A DNA stretch of 64,000 nt, taken from the NCBI GenBank assembly GCA_024449915.1, contig JAMZAV010001988.1:1-64000 (forward strand). Reading direction: 5' to 3'. Below are positions 23,000-34,006 of the stretch, piece by piece. The notes under the pieces are model-generated. The model worked only from the letters and a program-made list of their open reading frames with translations. It was not told the DNA's origin and did no database searches. The first letter of the stretch is position 1. Each line of letters starts with the position of its first letter. This stretch comes from Sweltsa coloradensis (Eukaryota > Arthropoda > Insecta > Plecoptera > Chloroperlidae). Made by a program: the position numbers and the translations under genes.

Positions 23000-25500
23000 C
23001 AAAAAAAATATAAATTGTGAATATAGGCTACTGAGACATTTTTAAAAAACAAAAACTTGCAAATCAAATTTGTATTTTTGAAATAGAGAGATCTCCCAAA
23101 AAAGATTTGAGCGTGGTTTTTCAAATCACTTTTACATTACAGTTACGTACATACATACCCCACATAGTTACATTGCAAAATCTGCCACGTACCAAAAATA
23201 ACCCAGTGTTCTTCGTAGCCCAAACAAATCAAAATAAAATAAAAAATTTCCAATGCAGCAACAAACACAATTGATATTTTCCACCTTTCCCACTGCATTC
23301 CACAGCAAACTAAATCAGCAAATTATCAAATGAACACTGAAAATTTGCACCCCCTTTTGTTTAACATTTTTATCTAATGGGAGGAGCATTGAAAAAAAAA
23401 AAAAAGGGTATTGTTCCGTAAATTTTTGTATAGCCTAGGACTATCATCCCCTACTATTTTTCAACTTCATTAGGCTTTTTGTAATCAAAAATAGTTATTT
23501 GTGCGGGAGTGTCAGAACACGGTTGTGCAGGCCTAGGGCTGGCTAGGAGAGGCCTAGGAGTTGTCAACGTGATGTGTTTGTATTCATATTTCTAGTCATA
23601 TAGCCTTTAAGGTAACTTGAAACTTTCACTGTTTTATTTAAATAATTTTCATCGTCTGGGCCTAGGCCCGGGATGGTTTCTGTTTTGTTTTTGAGCGTAA
23701 TGACAACTTTTCTCGTTTTAACGCATAGACACAAAATTAAAAATGTCGTCCATCTGTTTACGTATTTTTTTGGGCGAGGCGTTCGTATAGCCTGAGCTGC
23801 CGTTATCGTCTTTCGTACATACGATCCTAACGCACAGACGCGGAACTCCGTGCAGCCATCAATCCCCCTTTTAGGCGCAATTCCGTGCCTTTTTGTGTAG
23901 CTTTCTGATGAAATTTAACGATTATATCCATAATTATGGTTCAAATAGATCAACTTTCACCACAGTGTTCGAAATAGTAAAATTAAAACGTCGCTGTCAT
24001 GAAACATGGATACCTATTACTTATTTCAAAGCAGTAAAGGGGCATCATCAAGTTCCCAAGTTATCATTTTTTTCCGAAGCAATAACCGACCAAATAAAAA
24101 AATAGCAAATGCGATATGTTCAAAAATTTATTTTTGAGTATAGTTGAATTTTTCCATAATTATTTGATCATAACTGTAAGCTTGTTATTTTTTTTCTAAC
24201 CTCTGCAGCCGCGCCTAAACCCCTGAAACCTGTCTATGCATTAGGCTCTTAAAACAGGAAACGACTTTTTAATGGAAAGTTATTTCGTTTAAAAAAACGG
24301 GTTAAAGGTTTTAAAGTTTTTTTTGTTAACTGTTACACCAAAAACGTGATGATTCTATTTTTGATTTTTGGTGGTGGAATTAATAAAGTAGTACCTACAC
24401 AATGAGTTGTTCTTGACTTTTCATCAATGGTGAGTGTTTATGTTGATTTTTGGTTGAAAAAAAAAACGGTATTGAAAAGTTGGGTCACACCAACTACACA
24501 AGTACCATAGGGCCGAGGCCAGTAGAAAAGTAAAGCTTAGCTTAGGGCAATATGCAAGGCTAGGGGCCAGAGCTTAGATTGAGCCAGGGGCTAGGCCTAG
24601 CCTAGTCTAGTCCCACGACTTGGGTAGGCCTAGGCCTAGGCCTAGCACTAGGCTATCAGACACACTAAACACTTTTTGCTGTAGGCCTCCTAACTTTGAC
24701 CAAGGCCAAGGACATACAGCATAGGGTGCAATTATCAAAATTGTCTCAAATCAAATTAAAGCCTAGAGGGTAGGCCCTAGGGCCTAGGGCCTAGCCAAAG
24801 ATTAGGCCTACCCCTAGCTAGGCCTACCTACTAGGCCTAGCCTAGGCCCTAGGCGAAAACTTACCATGTTTGAAGCCACCTATTTGGTCAAGGTGTAGCG
24901 TAGGGTTAGCTACTGCTTATTAAAAAGCTACAGGATTCCAAAATCAAGATAATGTGAATACAAAACGAGAAGATTGGCAAAAGGAAACTATAAAATTAAG
25001 ATGATAGCCTAGCAATATTTTCTTGACATCCGTCTCTCGCAGGCCGCCATAGCCTTACTCAACACCGCCTGTTGTAGATGTGCCGAGCGGCCGAGATCAC
25101 CGCCTGTTATGCTGTGGTTGCGACTTGAGAGCGCGGGAACACAAACAAGTACAATACGTCGTAGAGATGTTTGGTTTATTTGGTTTAGGGCGCGTCAACC
25201 GTAAGGTAATAATGCACCACTCTTGCCCGGGGATGTAGGGAGACGAAACACTCATGAGGTGAAGTCTGAAGCTGAAGTAAAATTATCCTAATTTAACAAA
25301 TAATTTTGGGAAAGGAACTGGAAAAGGAATGAGAAAACTAATAATCATTGGGCAAGTCAACCAAAATTGCACATCCATCAACGCGACTGGAGAAAGCGTT
25401 AGTGAAGCGCCCTCCCCTAGTGTTAAAATCCAATATTAAATGCTATGGGAATACCAATTAACAATAGAATGTAAAATTGTATAAAAAGAGCTTATTGGCC
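23000..25500. other. No gene seen; contains repeat R and GGCCTA-rich tract
   Basis: 23,995-24,252 is the inverse copy of repeat R at 1.4 kb, ending GCATTAGGCTC then TTAA. 24,570-24,860 is exceptionally dense in CCTAGGCCTA-type words. 25,372-25,420 is an inverse end of the GATGAGC family (CATCCATCAACGCGACTGG ... CCCTAG). No exon is supported. Confidence 0.5.
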
Positions 25501-25512
25501 CGGAACAACATT

Positions 25513-25697
25513 AAAACGTAAATTAAAAACTTATGACCGAGGCCACTACTTACTAAAAAACGAGTTTTCGGGTGAAACTTCCTCACCCTCACCCACCTCC
25601 CAAAATCAATCTAATGATGGGTGAGGAAGTTTCACCCGAAAATTGTTTTTAAGAGTAAGCAGTGGCCTCGGTCATAAGTTTTTAATTTACGTTTTAA
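25513..25697. repeat. Foldback: about 80-bp inverted arms
   Basis: The left arm begins AACGTAAATTAAAAACTTAT and includes GACCGAGGCCACTACTTAC and GGGTGAAACTTCCTCACCC. The right arm is the inverse complement with few mismatches, and the loop is about 28 bases. It interrupts a GATGAGC-family repeat, because the GAATGTAAAAT word occurs on both sides. Confidence 0.7.
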
Positions 25698-25699
25698 GA

Positions 25700-26106
25700 A
25701 TGTAAAATATCTCGAGCGTCAAAGACTTGCTTTTATGTACGCATTGTAGGTGATTATTGTCAAGCTTTTTCAAATAATAATATCAATAATCATCATCAAT
25801 TTCAACTTTTTCTTTCAAAAGGCACTACATCACCATTTCCTTAATGTCCGTGTAAAATATGAACGTTTTGTACCCCCACCCGTTTGGTTGAATCGGTCCA
25901 AATATCACGAAAATATCGCATTAAAATCGGAAAAAATCGTAAATGTACGATATTCCTGGGAAATATTTCTTCTATTGTACCTAAAAACTTGGTAGATCGC
26001 ATATATACTGTTTGCCCGGTAGAGAGCAAACAAACCGAAATAAGTACGAGCTATTTTTCTCGGGGTACTGGTAATTGAAATTTGAAGTCTTCGTTTCGCT
26101 CATCCA
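25700..26106 (+). repeat. GATGAGC-family repeat, 3' part
   Basis: ACTTGCTTTTATGTACGCAT, TTGTCAAGC, CATCACCATTTCCTTAATG and AAGTCTTCGTTTCGCTCATC are the family words in order. The 5' part is separated by the foldback at 25.5-25.7 kb. Confidence 0.65.
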
Positions 26107-26734
26107 AAAACAGACATTGAAGGTTTAATCTAGAATTTGCTGGTTTGTGAAAGAAGTCTTTACTTTTATTGTGCGTTTTGGAAAACATTATTTTCATCAT
26201 TTGTGTTGAGAAATAATTTTTCAAATTCATTGTATTTTGTCATCTGGTGTTTTCTTTTCATACACAGTATTCCAGTCGCGCATGTCAAATTTACTTTTAG
26301 ATTCTATTATATTCTCATCATTAACCCATCAAACCGTAATTTATGGCCATCACAGACCGGGATTTACATGGCAACTCACGGACAAGGTGTTCCGATGAGA
26401 AGATAGATAGGGATGTGCTGGTTTGCAATTTCAAAGGAAATCATGGCTTAAGATTGCACACACGTGTTTATTCACTCGAAACATACAGGAATGATTATTG
26501 ATAAGGCCTAAATAATTCATCAAAAATGTATTACTTGAATATCAAACCCTTCAGTATTGATTTTATTCTTAGTTTGAAAAACACCCTTTCGATCAAAACC
26601 AGAAAATAGCCAAATGTGTAGTGGTCTCAAAATGTGGATGTATGAAAAGAATAAATCAGTGTTATTTAAAACATCTATGATGTGTAGAATTACATTTACA
26701 GTAATAATATATAAAACATTCCAGAAATATTAAA

Positions 26735-27100
26735 ATACGACTCATCCGGGGATCGAACCCGGGTCACCCGCTTGCGTCATAAGAGGGAATAGGGCACATT
26801 TGGCAGTTAGCCATTATCTATTCGCTCGGCTAAGAAGCACCCGACGTTTATAAAACTTTGTTAAGCTGTCAATAAAGCCGATTACATGGACAAGCATTCA
26901 GTCATGATTTTCAAAATTTGTCTTTTCGAAAAAAAATCACAAATGTCGTTAATTTTAGACATTATAAAAAATCAAAATATGTGAAAACTAATTTCTTTTT
27001 TAACTAAAATTTTATAATTATATTTCTGTAGATCCACTTTCGGGACATATGATAAAAATTTCGAACACCTGTGGGGTCAGTCTGCCGAGCAAACAGCGGT
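26735..27100 (-). repeat. tRNA-like cassette split by a TTAA-flanked repeat, unit 1
   Basis: The B-box half (GGGGATCGAACCCGGGT on +) is followed by GTCATAA and then a repeat starting GAGGGAATAGGGC and containing TTTGGCAGTTAGCCATTATC. The A-box half (CGCTAGACCAACGAGTCGG) reappears at about 27,780. The matching copy is at 37,758-38,195. The insertion point is the TTAA of the A-box region. See the related case at 50.0-50.5 kb. Confidence 0.65.
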
Positions 27101-27108
27101 TAGCTTAA

Positions 27109-27748
27109 AGGGCAATTAACCCAAAAAATTATTTTTTACCACATAATCTATAGCATACTTCACTTAAATGACAGTTTAAAAAAATATATCTTGTAACTGT
27201 GATTTAACACAAATTTTTCAATTTTTTAGATCCAGAAAATTTGCGAAAATTGGTGTTTTGGGAAATTTCTTAAATCGGCTTAAATCTGTTTCTTTTTTGG
27301 TCCACATAGATACTAGAGCATGGTACCAATCTAAAATGCCCATTTTTTACATCGTGTCTTGAAACTGTGCCCAAATATACCCTCAAACACGCAAAAATAT
27401 GCATTCCAAAATCACACCCCATTTTGGTAATCAGCCGATTTTGACCGAACTATTTGCCCAAATTACAAAACAAAATATAGAGAATTTACAGAAAAGGCTG
27501 TAGAGTACGTCAATAATGACCAATATTTTTTGGGATCAAAATCCTCCAAGGTCACGGGGCATAAAGATCGTCCCCATGTTATTTCTTATGGGAGATTTTT
27601 ACCGATGGGACCTAGCTCGAAAAATGTCATGTTTGACACTTTTTTGGGAGGTCATGGTGGCCCCAATAATTTTTCTGTTAATTGCTACATTCATTACTAG
27701 TTAGCCTGAATGAAATATATTTTTTGAGTTTAGCGGTTAAATACCCCT
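27109..27748. mobile_element. TTAA-flanked element (piggyBac-like MITE), unit 1 only
   Basis: TTAA occurs on both sides (27,105-27,108; 27,749-27,752), and the ends AGGGCAATTAACC and GGTTAAATACCCCT are imperfect inverted repeats. The corresponding place in unit 2 (about 38,115-38,135) lacks the 640-bp insert. TTAA target choice is typical of piggyBac. No transposase frame is visible. Confidence 0.65.
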
Positions 27749-27849
27749 TTAACACTAAAACGCATGTACGTCCTATACTCTCCGCTAGACCAACGAGTCG
27801 GTAACTTAATAACTTCTGGTTTGTCGGTGCATTGTACATCTGAAACTTT

Positions 27850-28064
27850 CTAATTATCACGAGCAGCGTTCTCGGTATCACCCCCTCCGTTTCCGGCGTT
27901 CATCTTGGCAGGATCAGCGGACGTCTCGCAGAAGAAACCGAGAGTCAAATTGCACGGGTGCGTCCAATAGATTCGCTTCTTCATCGCGTAAATCACGCAA
28001 CTTTTCTCGGCGTTTTTGATCCCCCCGCGTTGATTATACAGCATCGACTCTACCGGTTTCTGCC
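27850..28064 (-). CDS. C-type lectin-like gene 1, last exon (exon B)
   Basis: The reverse-strand acceptor TTTGTTACAG precedes 215 bases ending in a stop (TAG at 27,850-27,852). It encodes the C-terminal half of a CTLD. Visible residues are NAEKSCVIY, RIYWTHPC and GFFCE, which carry the last three conserved cysteines, followed by a Gly/Asn-rich tail (NGGGDTENA). It starts with two bases of a split Gly codon and joins exon A (32,450-32,701) in phase 1. The positions that hold EPN/QPD and WND in calcium-dependent lectins read NQRGG and WTH, so classical sugar binding is not predicted. The homologous exon is 38,232-38,434. This copy has four extra residues (ARDN) before the stop. Secretion is inferred from the domain; no start exon is identified. 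Confidence 0.8.
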
Positions 28065-28079
28065 CTGTAACAAAGAATG

Positions 28080-29100
28080 TACCCAGTAATTTTAGACTTA
28101 AGCAAGCTGCCTAGGGTGGCAAAGTTTAGGGGGGGGGGGGGGCGGCATTTCGCCAGCCGATATTTTACACAAAACAACTGAAAATTTCAAAATAAAAATT
28201 GTTTTTTACAAAAGAATAGTAAGCCATTGACTCTACAGTATTACGTAATTTTAGATAATGAAACGATTTTTCTAGCTTTTAAAAGATGCAAATTCTCAAA
28301 ATTTGTGCAATTGGCAACCAGTAAGTCTTTATCCCAGACCCTGTACTAGAACAACATGCCTAGGGTCACCTGACGAAACCAATATGTGTACAATGTATAC
28401 CCTAAGTCAATCGGGTGAATAAATTATCTCATCATATCATATAAAGGCGGTATACCAACTTGGAAAAACTGTTAATATGTTAAAGGTGTTTATGTTTTAG
28501 AACGTTGGTTAAATGGAAAAAAATCCCCAAAAAATCTGCTGCGCTCGGCAGCGATTTTAGTGGTTTTCCGGCTGAACGTGGAATGACGTCATTGCACGCC
28601 CGGCTCGCTCTGACTTGAGCCTCGTATGCGCGCTCGGTCCCCCGCCCCACATAAAGAGATAACATTGCAGTGAAGTTTCATCATTCAGTAGTTAGCTGGG
28701 CAGTGCGGTGAAAGAATGTGCATCAGCTGAAGTAATGGTGTAATAATATCGATGCTATATAATAATGGTGTATGTTAGTCTAAATATAAAATGATGATCA
28801 AGTGCTGTGTGTATAAATGTAATAACAGTAAAAAATTAGACATAAAGCTATCATTTCATCGGTTTCCAAACTGTGATAAGTTACCATACATACCAGCAAC
28901 TACGTACACGGCTCTCCTGATTACCGGTCAGACGCTTTGACGTCCGTACGCTACCAAGACAACCAAGACCAAGACGGTCACAAGTGGAGTGAAATCTCAT
29001 CAATCTATTCAGATCTACAATGCACCAACAATCAAGTTATCGTCTAGGCAGACCCAGGTTCGATATCCGGATGAGTTTTTTTTAAATTCCTTGATTGATT
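28080..29100. other. Intron sequence with repeat remnants
   Basis: This is the intron between CTLD exons of gene 1. 28,105-28,300 is the poly-G/GGCGGC repeat (also 38,840-39,040). 28,985-29,070 shows a degraded tRNA-like cassette (ATTCAGATCTACAATGCACC, CAGACCCAGGTTCGATATCC). No further exon is recognised. Confidence 0.5.
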
Positions 29101-29789
29101 TCCGTTATCATGGATTACATTCGGTTGATGAATTCTTAAAATAATGAACGTATACGTAAACATTGTCAAAGAACGTACCATTATATGAAATTTTTCCTTA
29201 TTCTCTTGAAGAATATTTATTATAATAAGACCTTATTTATTAGTTTTATTTAGATATTCAATTGCCAGTACCTCGGATAAAACGACACGTACTCATTTGA
29301 AAAGTACCAAGGGAACCAACGGAACTACGTACCAGTACCTTGACAGTCATATCGGTTCCTCCACTAACCCGGACTGCCGAACAGTCGTCGAGGAGATCGA
29401 AGCCGTTACACTAGCTCTCGAACCCTCCATCTACTCTAACCAGCGGTATACGTGTGTCTCAGGGCAAAGCGGTCACCCACTTTACCCCTGACCACGCCCG
29501 AAGGTTTCTTAACTTTGGTGTTCAATTGGGAACCGGCTAAGCGACGCGTTTCCAAGCAAAGATAGATGGCAGCACTAAAACGCAACATGTCGGACCGATC
29601 GGTGATAGAGGCGAGCTGCTTACGGCGGGCGCTGTATATTTAGTTAGGTTCAACTTGATTTTTGTTACATTTCTGATCATTTGCGAAAACATTGTTGATT
29701 ATGTCATATCGTCCGCGTATTTTATTAGAAAAATACGTAAGTTTTGGGGATCGGCTTTATTAAAAACGGGAATGTAATGGCATTTTTAG

Positions 29790-30400
29790 ACGAGTGAGCG
29801 CAGCGAACGTAGTCTACAACGCTACTCGATCGGTCCTTGGTCGTGATTAATTCTGTTAAATGTTAAATGTTAAATGTTAAATGTCTGTCTGTCTGTCCGT
29901 CTGTCCGGGCTCATACGGCCGAACGGCCAAATAGACTGAGCTGAAATTTTAAACAGACATCCGTGACCAGGTAACTGAGAACTGCTAACAAAATGAGCAC
30001 AATCTGTTGCGAATTAAACCTGAAAGAAATAAAAAACTGAAAAATACGTTGAAATGAATAGGAATTATTTTAACGACAATGGTTTTCATTTTGAAATAAT
30101 ATTTTTTGTTTGTTATTTACCTGGCTGTGAAATGCCGTGTCCAAGGTTAATCGAATGTTGGACGTCAAGGTACCCCCGAATTCCGCTCGTAGATTGAGTA
30201 AACCTTGCAATATTTTCACGTATTTCGTACCGGCTATGTTTTCCATAGTATTGTCACAGATGATGGACTACACTGCGTTATATACATTTCAAAACATGTT
30301 AAATAATTTAAAAAATACAATCCAGAAATTACAAAATCTTTCCCGACTATTGAACCGACGTCTCCCACATTTCGGCTATAAGGGCGCTTTAGCCAACTCG
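29790..30400 (+). repeat. GACGAGTGAGCG-family repeat, unit 1 intron
   Basis: Starts AGACGAGTGAGCGCAGCGAA, then a TGTCTGTC run, CCATACGGCC-like words and AACAGACATCCGTGACCAGG. A near-identical copy begins at 35,037. It is followed by a tRNA-like remnant (30,320-30,400). Non-coding, although a 99-codon frame crosses it. Confidence 0.7.
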
Positions 30401-30403
30401 ACT

Positions 30404-31041
30404 AGGGAAACGCCAAAGTCGTTGTTAGACGAGTGAGAGAGTCATGTGTTGAGTACGCGGAAACATTTGCATTTAAGTTTGATTATATATTCGTATAAAT
30501 AATGGGGTATTTAAGTTTAGGTCATAGTTTAGGCCATAATGCTCCACTGTAGCCTATGATAGGCTAGGGAGGCCTAAGGTAGGGAGAAGAAAAGGATTGT
30601 TACCGGGTCGTTGTTAGACGAGTGAGAGAGTCATGTGTTGAGTACGCGGGAACATTTGCATTTAAGTTTGATTATAATATTCGTATAAATAATAGGTTAT
30701 TTAAGTTTAGGTCATAGTTAAGGCCATAATGTTCCACTGTAGCCTATGATAGGCTAAGGAGCCTAAGGAAGGGGGAAGAAAAGGAATGTTACCGGGTCGT
30801 TGTTAGACGAGTGAGAGAGTCATGTGTTGAGTACGCGGGAACATTTGCATTTAAGTTTGATTATAATATTCGTATAAATAATAGGGTATTTAAGTTTAGG
30901 TCATAGTTTAGGCCATAATGCTCCACTGTAGCCTATGATAGGCTAGGGAGGCCTAAGGTAGGGGGAAGAAAAGGAATGTTACCGGGTACTCAACACATGG
31001 CTCACTCACTCGTCTAACAACGACTTTGGCGTTTCCCTAGT
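30404..31041. mobile_element. TIR element with core amplified threefold
   Basis: The ends are the same long TIRs as the element at 19,069-19,242 (GGGAAACGCCAAAGTCGTTG and its inverse at 31,017-31,036). Inside, a unit beginning GTCGTTGTTAGACGAGTGAG recurs at 30,418, 30,607 and 30,797 (periods 189-190 bp), each with AGGCCATAATG and GAAAAGGA. This looks like one end plus core duplicated in tandem within the element. Confidence 0.75.
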
Positions 31042-31044
31042 AAA

Positions 31045-32390
31045 TTACAACAAATAATTGAGATAATTTGATGATATTACCTCGAAAAGAACAAACCACA
31101 CTGTTTAAACTTTTAAATACAGAAACAAGTGTATCAAATAATGTTGAATGATGAAGATCGATGATATTTTGCCAAGAAAATGTTGCCCACCAATACTAAT
31201 AATTTCAATAATTTACTTGATATCTAAAAATCAAAAGAGCTTCTAGCAAATTATAGCCCTACACTTGTTTTGCACGTTTTCTACATCGTTTTACAATGTA
31301 AACGCAATCGGAGTAGGCCTATATATATTTATCTACTATACACTTAGGCCTACTGTTTTTTTAAACTACATTTTATTAAAAGTAGGCCTATTGAATAGCT
31401 GATGGCCTATTTTTATTATTGTTTTGTATGTCAATAATGACATGACGCGTCATTCTGCAGACAGCTTTAAAATCTTGTAGGTCAGGTTATATCGTTATAC
31501 TTATTCTATTGTAATAATATAAATCGTATTTATTATGATATTATGTATAATATTATGTAATAAATGAACAATGACGGTAAACGGTATATGTAGGCCTACA
31601 TTAATTATATAAGGTAGAAAAAGAGTTGGGACTTGTGCATAAGCCCTTATACAATTATTATTATTTTTGTAATTGTTTTGTTATTATCATTATGACTTTA
31701 TTTATATTAAATTATCATAATAAAACTAAAGAAGTATATCTCAATTAAAAGTGCCATAAGAAACGAGCGATACTATATGTGTGTGTGTGTTTACTATGAG
31801 TTGTGAACATTCTTGACGGTTTGAATTTGATTTAGTACTTATCGTACCCTGTTAGCCTATATTTAGAAGGCCTAAATAGCCTATAAATACCAATGATTTT
31901 TTATGATATAACAGAGAATTGTAATATGGATTCAAAATATATGCCATCCTCGGTGTCTCCTGGGTGCATGGGGCGCAGGTCTGAATATAGTTATATTATT
32001 CTGGTGGACATGGTCTCGAATCCCGCATATTGGAGAGTGATTTTATCATTTTGGTGCACCCCCATGCTTTTGATTATCATCAATTAACAACATTTTGGGA
32101 GAGCAACGACAATGTACCTGTGATTGTACATATTTATAAGTGACAAACACGGAATGGCATGTGTTCTTCAGGTAAGCACATAGCGCGCTCCTCCGACTAT
32201 CACTGATCGGACAGTTGCATTTTTCGCCACCAGTAGCAACCCCTTTGCTTGGAAACGCGTATAGGGGGGAATTTTTAGCAATTAAAAATATACTTTTTAA
32301 AAATGTTGATTAGAAATATCCACATTTTCCTAAATCTACGATTACTGTGTTATTTGAATGTTTTTCTCATCAATCAAATTCGCTGTTGGT
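31045..32390. other. CTLD gene 1 intron, no further gene seen
   Basis: AT-rich sequence with GGCCTA words. A 64-codon open frame at 31,893-32,087 has no recognisable domain and no counterpart in unit 2. Confidence 0.45.
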
Positions 32391-32449
32391 TTATTAATTT
32401 GTTTTCGACATCGTGGTATTGCTCCTGTGTGCTGGTTGAGTGAACTTAC

Positions 32450-32701
32450 CCAGGACCGTTAGAAAGTTATTCTTGTCTTGGTTGTTCGATATCCCGGCAA
32501 AGATATCCTGTTGTGAGATCGAGTGTTGAAACTCCGGATTCTTCTCCACGACAAACTTCTCAACCAGATCCACCTTTTCAGCTGTGTCGATGACCATGAT
32601 ATTCCCTCCGTCCAGTTTGCACACTGACTGGGCGACCTCGAAAGTAGCGGCCGCCAGTGGAATATTGAAGTATCCCAGGTTACCTTGCTTCTCGTAACCT
32701 C
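32450..32701 (-). CDS. C-type lectin-like gene 1, exon A
   Basis: Reverse-strand exon with acceptor TTAGTTGCAG and donor CTGG then GTAAGT. It enters with two bases of a split codon and exits in phase 1, which fits exon B exactly. It encodes the N-terminal half of a CTLD: GYFNIPLAA (the usual beta strand with a large aromatic), VAQSVCKLDGGNIMVIDTAE (first long-loop cysteine plus the GGNLxVIDT-like helix end) and DIFAGISNNQDKNNF, the counterpart of FWIGxSD. The first short-form cysteine strand is partly missing, so another upstream exon is expected. The preceding exon must end one base into a codon; the nearby signal-peptide exon ends in phase 0 and cannot join directly. The homologue is 40,520-40,771. 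Confidence 0.85.
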
Positions 32702-32734
32702 CTGCAACTAACCAGAAGATGTCTTTACTTTAGT

Positions 32735-32940
32735 TTCATTCATTCATTAATTCATTCATTCATTCGTTCGTTCGTTCGTCCGTTAATTCATTCATTCGTT
32801 CGTTCGTTCGTTCATTCATTCATTTATTTATTCATTCATTCATTCAATCATTCGTTCATTCATTCGTTCATTAATTCATTCATTCAATCATTCGTTCATT
32901 CATTCGTTCATTAATTCGTTCATTCATTCATTCATTTAAC
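32735..32940. repeat. ATTC microsatellite
   Basis: About 200 bases of tandem ATTC/GTTC tetranucleotides in the intron upstream of exon A. Unit 2 has shorter remnants at 40,805-40,825 and 42,450-42,470, split by a LINE insertion. Confidence 0.9.
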
Positions 32941-33054
32941 GTATCCTATTAGAAGGGGTGTGGGAGAGTCCCGAATTTTTTTGCGATTGAGTCGAGTACC
33001 GTATGGTATACTGTTTTTTTCTAAATTTGTTTTCGACTATATTTACAACATTAT

Positions 33055-33085
33055 ACAATATTAATTTTATTTATTGATGTTAGTC
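33055..33085 (-). promoter_or_regulatory. Displaced poly(A) signal of CCP-like gene 1
   Basis: The + word ATTTTATTTATTGATG gives overlapping AATAAA hexamers on the - strand. In unit 2 the same word lies about 25-30 bases after the CCP-like stop. Here about 0.9 kb of inserted DNA separates it from the stop. Confidence 0.45.
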
Positions 33086-33269
33086 TGTGTGTGAGGCTCC
33101 AAAATTGAAGAAGAAATTACATCTAATCAAAAACGAACGGAATCTGGATAGCATGGCATCATAAATTTTCGATATTACTCGTAACTTTCAATATCTTTAT
33201 CGATATTATCAAAATGTAAATATGAAATTGAAATTTTTCAAAACTTGAAATTTGTATCTAAGAACGATG

Positions 33270-33515
33270 TATTTCAGATCAATTAACAACATATCTTGAA
33301 AAGTTTAATATCATTAATAAAGAGCAATATGGGTTTATGTATGGGTAAGGTAAAAGCACTTCCGACCACCTTGTGCGCTTTTCAAATTTGATAAATTCTA
33401 AATTAAATGACAACTTCCAGTGTAAGCTATGTTCATAGATTTTAAGAAAGCGTTTGATACGTTGAACTATAAGAAACTTTTGGAATGTTTCGAAAATGAA
33501 TACGAGGCAACATGT
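33270..33515 (+). mobile_element. LINE reverse-transcriptase fragment
   Basis: Translated pieces EQYGF, STSDHLVRFSNLIN and FIDFKKAFDTLNYKKLL are the conserved RT block 2/3 region of non-LTR retrotransposons (QxGF, DFxKAFD). One stop and one frameshift break it, and both ends are truncated. It lies inside the insertion that separates the CCP-like gene 1 stop from its poly(A) signal and is absent from unit 2 at this place. Confidence 0.75.
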
Positions 33516-33639
33516 TGAACTGAGAACTAAGATTGTGGTTGTGTATAATTAATTATAATGTCAATGACATTATAATTAATGTTTGGTGGTCAGTTCAAAG
33601 GCAGCAGATATTCGTTGCAGTACTTTTTCATCCATTCAG

Positions 33640-33765
33640 ATGTATAATGCAACTACAATTCAGAGATTGTCTAGTGGTTAAGACGCCTAACTGGAATGTG
33701 GGAGATCCTTGGTTCGATTCCCGGCTGGGGCGGACTTTTTTAATTTCTGAATTGTAGTAAATAAT
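33640..33765 (+). repeat. Intact tRNA-like cassette within inverted arms
   Basis: Left arm GCAACTACAATTCAGAGATT, body TGTCTAGTGGTTAAGACG with B-box TTGGTTCGATTCCCGG, and right arm TTTAATTTCTGAATTGTAG. The arms are inverted with one mismatch. This copy keeps an uninterrupted TTAA, making it the reference for the interrupted copies at 1.4, 26.8/37.8 and 50.1 kb. Confidence 0.7.
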
Positions 33766-34006
33766 AACAATTACACCTACGGGAGTTTTTCTCGACAAAC
33801 CGAATCGAGAAAGGCATATAGATATTTTTATCCATAATAAAAATTTGTTCATTTATAATCGTTTTAAAGTGGCAAGTAAATTTAACTGACACATAACTTG
33901 TTTTCACTATGGCAACCACCAATCAGAAGCCTTGTAAATATTTACTGAGAGGACTAACTGGCAGATAAATTTTAACTAGACATTGAAATTCTGGACCTAA
34001 AAGTCA

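Noticed and set aside
32735..32940. Tandem ATTC array as a regular spacer-repeat array (CRISPR-like)
   Set aside because: It is a simple tetranucleotide microsatellite without unique spacers, in a eukaryotic intron.
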